Assembly (NCBI GenBank): GCA_017614795.1
Contig: JAGABD010000067.1
Span: 1-8,585, forward strand
Reading direction: 5' to 3'
Source of the DNA: Bacteroidales bacterium
GTDB taxonomy: Bacteria; Bacteroidota; Bacteroidia; Bacteroidales; UBA932
DNA: 8,585 nucleotides
Numbering within the stretch: position 1 is the stretch's first letter; each line of letters starts with the position of its first letter. This document shows positions 5,518-8,585 of the stretch, one piece after another. The notes under the pieces were generated by a model. That model ran no database searches. It was not told where the DNA came from and saw only the letters and a list, made by a program, of their open reading frames with translations. The position numbers and the translations under genes were made by a program.

Positions 5518-6666
5518 ATGAACGATTTTTCAAAAGATGGCCGTAAACTCAGACCACGCAAGCGCGTAGCGCAGGCCGAACCCGTATCCTACGGCGAACA
5601 TAAACCTTACGGCGAACGCCGCTCTGCCGGCGAAGGAGAAGGACGCCCCAGAAGGCCCTACGGCGGCTACAAAGGCCACGGCGACAACGAAGGTCACGCC
5701 AGGAAGCCTTTCGGCGACCGCAAGCCCTACGGCGACAAGCCCTCGGGAGAGCACAAGAGTTTCGGCGAACACAAAAGCTTCGGCGGACCCCGCAAGAACT
5801 TCGGCGGCGACCGCAAGCCCTACGGACGCAAACCCTACGGCAAAGGCCAGGGATTCAACCGCAAGTCCGACGAAGGCATCCGCAGGATGATAGCATCCAC
5901 CCCCAAGAAAGAAGCCCCCGACTACAACTTCGACGAGTTCGAGGCGAAAGAAGTGGTGCGCCTCAACAAATATATCGCGAATTCCGGCGTCTGCTCCCGC
6001 AGGGAGGCCGACACAATGATCCAGGCCGGAGTCGTTACGGTCAACGGAGAAGTGGTGACCGAGCTCGGCACCAAGGTCAATATCCGCACTGACGTGGTGA
6101 AATTCAACGGCGAAACCCTTCGCGGCGAAGCCCGCGTCTATCTGGTGATGAACAAGCCCAAGGGCTATGTCACCACCGCCAGCGACCCCCACGCCGACAA
6201 GACCGTGATGGACCTCATCAAGAACTGCCCCGCCCGCGTATATCCGGTAGGACGTCTCGACAAGGCCACCACGGGCGTGCTGATGTTCACCAATGACGGT
6301 GAAATAGCAGAGCGCCTCACCCATCCCTCCTACGACAAGAAGAAGATTTACCAGGTAATCCTGAACAAGCCCTTCACCGAGGAGGAGCGCCAGCAGGTGC
6401 TCGCGGGCATTACCCTTGCAGACGGCGACATCGCGGCCGACGCGATCGAGTTCATCGACGAGGACGACCACCGCAAGCTCGGCATCGAGATACATTCCGG
6501 CAAGAACCGCATCGTGCGCCGCATCTTCGAGCACTTCGGGTACGACGTGCGCGGGCTCGACCGCGTGTATTTCGCCGGCCTCACCAAGAAAGGCCTGAAG
6601 AAGGGCGAATGGCGCTATCTCACCGAAGGCGAAGTGAACATCCTCAAGATGGGAGCATACGTATAA
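5518..6666 (+). CDS. RluB/RsuA-family rRNA pseudouridine synthase with long disordered N-terminus
   Basis: The catalytic half is a pseudouridine synthase of the RsuA/RluB/RluE/RluF family, which modifies ribosomal RNA during ribosome assembly; RluB targets helix 89 of 23S rRNA, but the target here is not provable. Residues 146-200 form an S4 RNA-binding domain (VVRLNKYIANSGVCSRREAD, VTVNGEVV). The synthase domain follows with YLVMNKPKGYVTT (208-220), the catalytic aspartate D248 in GRLDKATTGVLMFTNDGE, KIYQV, and HSGKNRIVRRIFEHFGYDVRGLDRVYFAGL (326-355). Residues 1-145 are low-complexity and basic, with about ten K-P/S-Y/F-G units (KPYGE, KPFGD, KSFGG and similar), and are probably disordered and RNA-binding. 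Total length is 382 against about 240-290 for the enzyme without a tail. The ATG at 5518 starts the tail, and no better start exists nearer the S4 domain. Its stop overlaps the era start by one base. Confidence 0.93.
   Translation: MNDFSKDGRKLRPRKRVAQAEPVSYGEHKPYGERRSAGEGEGRPRRPYGGYKGHGDNEGHARKPFGDRKPYGDKPSGEHKSFGEHKSFGGPRKNFGGDRKPYGRKPYGKGQGFNRKSDEGIRRMIASTPKKEAPDYNFDEFEAKEVVRLNKYIANSGVCSRREADTMIQAGVVTVNGEVVTELGTKVNIRTDVVKFNGETLRGEARVYLVMNKPKGYVTTASDPHADKTVMDLIKNCPARVYPVGRLDKATTGVLMFTNDGEIAERLTHPSYDKKKIYQVILNKPFTEEERQQVLAGITLADGDIAADAIEFIDEDDHRKLGIEIHSGKNRIVRRIFEHFGYDVRGLDRVYFAGLTKKGLKKGEWRYLTEGEVNILKMGAYV
5602..5847 (+). repeat. Degenerate KPYG-type tandem repeats in the coding sequence
   Basis: Residues 29-110 of the pseudouridine synthase contain about ten degenerate units of the form Lys-Pro/Ser/Asn-Tyr/Phe-Gly plus one to several linking residues (KPYGE, RPYGG, KPFGD, KPYGD, KSFGE, KSFGG, KPYGR, KPYGK). 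The DNA units, based on CGCAAGCCCTACGGC, are near-identical in places (compare 5720-5734 with 5810-5825), so copy number could change by slippage or recombination without frameshift when the unit length is a multiple of three. Confidence 0.75.
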
Positions 6667-7547
6667 TGGCACACAAGGCAGGTTTCGTAAATATTATCGG
6701 CAACCCGAACGTCGGTAAGTCCACGCTGATGAACGCTTTCGTCGGCGAGAAACTCTGCATTGTCACCGCCAAGGCGCAGACCACACGCCACAGGATTATG
6801 GGCATAGTGAACGGCGAGGACTGGCAGATAGTGTTCTCGGACACTCCGGGCATACTCAAGCCGGCCTACCGCCTTCAGCAGACCATGATGAACGCTGTGG
6901 ATTCCGCCATCGGCGACGCCGACGTCATCCTCTATGTCACCGACACCGTGGAGACCGCCGACAAGAACGGCGAATACGTCGCGCGCCTGAAGGACCTCGC
7001 CTGCCCCGTCATCGTGATAGTCAACAAGATAGACCTCAGCGACCAGGCCAAGGTGCAGAGCCTTCTCGCCTGGTGGAAGGAGCAGATTCCCTCCGCCACG
7101 GTGATTCCGGCCTCCGCCAAGGAGGGCTTCAACATCGCCAATATCATCCAGACGGTGGTGGACAGCCTTCCCGAAGCGCCCGCCTGGTACGACAAGGACA
7201 GTTTCACCGACAGGAACCTGCGCTTCTTCGCGTCGGAAATCATCCGCGAGAAGATTCTCCTCAACTACAAGGAAGAGATTCCCTACAGCTGCGAAGTGGC
7301 CATCGAGTCCTTCCGCGAGGGAGAGGAGCGCTACGACATCTCGGCGGTGATATACGTGATGCGCGAGTCCCAGAAGGGCATCATCATCGGGAAGAAGGGC
7401 GCGGCCCTCAAGAAGACGGGCACCCAGGCCCGCATCGATATGGAAGACTTCTTCCAGAAGAAGGTTTTCCTGCAGTTGTTTGTGAAGGTGGACCCCGACT
7501 GGAGGGAGAGCCGCCGGGAATTGAGAAAATTCGGTTACGAAGAATAG
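6666..7547 (+). CDS. era: GTPase Era
   Basis: Era is an essential GTPase that binds the 3' end of 16S rRNA and helps mature the small ribosomal subunit. The 293-residue protein shows all GTPase motifs: G1 GNPNVGKS (12-19), switch I with the Era-typical AKAQTTRHRI (35-44), G3 DTPG (59-62), G4 NKID (120-123) and G5 SAK (150-152). The C-terminal type II KH domain (about 205-285) includes GEERYDISAVIYV and IIIGKKGAALKKTGTQAR, with the GxxG loop at 242-245. The start MAHKAGFVNIIG at 6666 fits the family better than an in-frame ATG at 6609 inside the upstream gene, because that would add 19 residues of unrelated sequence. The overlap TAATG with the pseudouridine synthase gene suggests translational coupling of two ribosome-maturation genes. 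The topoisomerase gene follows after 9 bp. Confidence 0.97.
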   Translation: MAHKAGFVNIIGNPNVGKSTLMNAFVGEKLCIVTAKAQTTRHRIMGIVNGEDWQIVFSDTPGILKPAYRLQQTMMNAVDSAIGDADVILYVTDTVETADKNGEYVARLKDLACPVIVIVNKIDLSDQAKVQSLLAWWKEQIPSATVIPASAKEGFNIANIIQTVVDSLPEAPAWYDKDSFTDRNLRFFASEIIREKILLNYKEEIPYSCEVAIESFREGEERYDISAVIYVMRESQKGIIIGKKGAALKKTGTQARIDMEDFFQKKVFLQLFVKVDPDWRESRRELRKFGYEE

Positions 7548-7556
7548 AACAGAAGT

Positions 7557-8585
7557 ATGAGCGAAGAATTCGAAGATATCGAAGTACAGGAGGAAGTCCA
7601 GGACGAAGAGATTGCCGAGGTCGTCAATGACGAAGAAACGGGCGAAGGCGAACTCCCTGCGAAGGCCGGAAAGTTCGACCGTCTGCTGGAGAGCGACAGC
7701 CACAAATTCAAGCTGTCGGGAATGTTCCGCGACTGGTTCCTCGACTACTCGTCCTACGTTATCCTCTATAGGGCCGTTCCCCATATAGTGGACGGTCTGA
7801 AGCCGGTCCAGAGGCGTGTGCTGCACGCGATGAACCGTATGGACGACGGCGCCTACACCAAGGTAGCGAACATCGTCGGCCAGGCTATGCAGTACCACCC
7901 CCACGGCGACTCCTCCATTCTCGGAGCCCTCGTCCAGCTGGGCCAGAAAGGCCTCACGGTGGACTGCCAGGGTAACTGGGGAAGCATCATCACCGGCGAC
8001 AGCAACGCCGCTCCCCGTTACATCGAGGCCCGCCTCAGCAAGTTCGCGAAGGAAGTCATCTTCGACGACGAGATAACCAACTGGATGAACTCCTACGACG
8101 GACGCAACAAGGAGCCCGTCGAACTGCCCGTGCGCTTCCCTCTCCTGCTCGCCCAGGGCACCGAGGGCATCGCCGTGGGTATGGCATCCAAGATTCTCCC
8201 GCACAACTTCGGGGAGCCTATGGACGCTTCGGTGAAGATTCTCGAGGGCAAGCCCTATGAAATCTACCCCGACTTCCCTACAGGAGGCTTCGCCGACTGC
8301 AGCAAGTACAACAACGGCCGCCGCGGAGGCAGCGTGAAGGTGCGCGCCCGCATCGAGAAGATCGACAAGGGCACCATCGCCATCACCGAGATCCCCTACG
8401 GCAAGACTACCCATATGCTCATCGACTCCATCCTGAAAGCGAAGGACAAGGGCAAGATAAAGATCAAGAAGATAGAGGACATGACCACCGACAAGGCGGA
8501 AATCCTCATCCATCTGCCCGGCGACGTGTCGCCCGACAAGACCATCGACGCCCTCTACGCTTTCACCGACTGCGAGACGAACATC
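7557..8585 (+). CDS. parC: DNA topoisomerase IV subunit A (ParC-type), N-terminal part (cut by window edge)
   Basis: The 343 visible residues belong to the GyrA/ParC family, the DNA-cleaving subunit of type IIA topoisomerases that decatenates or relaxes DNA in the nucleoid. An acidic N-terminal extension (about residues 1-40, rich in Glu and Asp) precedes the winged-helix core: YRAVPHIVDGLKPVQRRVLHAM, then YHPHGDSSI (113-121), and the catalytic tyrosine Y155 in APRYIEARLS. PLLLAQGTEGIAVGMASKIL and LYAFTDCETNI follow, and the frame is open to the right edge. The block DSSILGALVQLGQKG with ALYAFTDC at the end of the visible part looks like the Bacteroidetes ParC type rather than GyrA, whose usual core differs in the quinolone-resistance region. 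The C-terminal DNA-wrapping domain, which would settle ParC versus GyrA, lies outside. The gene sits 9 bp after era, so co-transcription is likely; the partner ParE gene is not in view. Confidence 0.88.
   Translation, partial: MSEEFEDIEVQEEVQDEEIAEVVNDEETGEGELPAKAGKFDRLLESDSHKFKLSGMFRDWFLDYSSYVILYRAVPHIVDGLKPVQRRVLHAMNRMDDGAYTKVANIVGQAMQYHPHGDSSILGALVQLGQKGLTVDCQGNWGSIITGDSNAAPRYIEARLSKFAKEVIFDDEITNWMNSYDGRNKEPVELPVRFPLLLAQGTEGIAVGMASKILPHNFGEPMDASVKILEGKPYEIYPDFPTGGFADCSKYNNGRRGGSVKVRARIEKIDKGTIAITEIPYGKTTHMLIDSILKAKDKGKIKIKKIEDMTTDKAEILIHLPGDVSPDKTIDALYAFTDCETNI

Noticed and set aside
5602..5847. A CRISPR-like or non-coding repeat array
   Set aside because: The repeats are short, degenerate, without unique spacers of constant length, and are in frame within a coding sequence as KPYG-type protein units.
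6609..6665. Upstream start for era at 6609
   Set aside because: The 19 added residues come from the out-of-frame end of the pseudouridine synthase gene and do not resemble Era; the 6666 start gives a normal N-terminus.
5530..6672. A 380-codon open frame on the minus strand opposite the pseudouridine synthase
   Set aside because: Antisense shadow of a gene with intact S4 and catalytic motifs; the translation is a monotone Val/Ala/Gly/His mix.
6615..8513. A 632-codon open frame on the minus strand across era and the topoisomerase gene
   Set aside because: It is antisense to two strongly conserved genes, has a His/Val/Leu/Asp/Gly-rich composition typical of reversed GC-rich codons, and shows no recognisable domain.

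Overview
This window looks like ordinary chromosome from a member of Bacteroidota, most likely order Bacteroidales, with a moderately high GC content. The evidence is threefold. First, the protein families are of the Bacteroidetes kind: a TonB with the GTTITN...GTITYIFNLK C-terminus, a ParC-type topoisomerase with HPHGDSSIxGALVQLGQ, a tiny Hc1 histone-H1-like protein, and a pseudouridine synthase with a long Lys/Gly/Tyr-rich N-terminal tail. Second, starts lack Shine-Dalgarno sequences and sit behind A/T-rich leaders. Third, three candidate promoters match the Bacteroidetes -7 box TAnnTTTG. Genus cannot be fixed from the sequence; an Alistipes/Rikenellaceae-like or uncultured gut Bacteroidales source is a guess.

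Layout. Minus strand, 618 down to 1: the N-terminal 206 residues of a MoxR-type AAA+ ATPase, cut by the window edge. A 27-bp gap separates it from a divergent plus-strand unit: truA (tRNA pseudouridine synthase A) followed after 2 bp by a predicted lipoprotein with an N-terminal beta-sandwich-like domain and a C-terminal DNA/RNA non-specific endonuclease domain. Positions 3081-3253 hold nested inverted repeats and then a promoter. Next comes a 51-residue Hc1-like basic protein (3254-3409), too short for many gene callers, closed by a very strong terminator. An 18-bp perfect palindrome and a second promoter precede exbB-exbD-tonB, an overlapping cluster for a complete Ton energy-transduction complex. 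A 76-bp gap leads to an RluB/RsuA-family pseudouridine synthase, era (one-base overlap), and 9 bp later a ParC/GyrA-family topoisomerase subunit that runs off the right edge. No stretch over 300 bases is gene-free.

How the parts fit. Ton complexes power outer-membrane SusC/TonB-dependent transporters, which dominate nutrient uptake in this phylum. The pseudouridine synthase and Era point to a ribosome-maturation unit, joined to chromosome topology by ParC. TruA modifies tRNA, and the nuclease lipoprotein next to it probably acts outside the inner membrane.

I see no new multi-gene system here. The most interesting items are small. A 49-bp palindromic element lies in frame inside truA and encodes about 17 extra residues. 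The nuclease has several unusual active-site residues. Competing hairpins and a palindrome overlapping the exbB promoter lie in the non-coding DNA around the Hc1-like gene.
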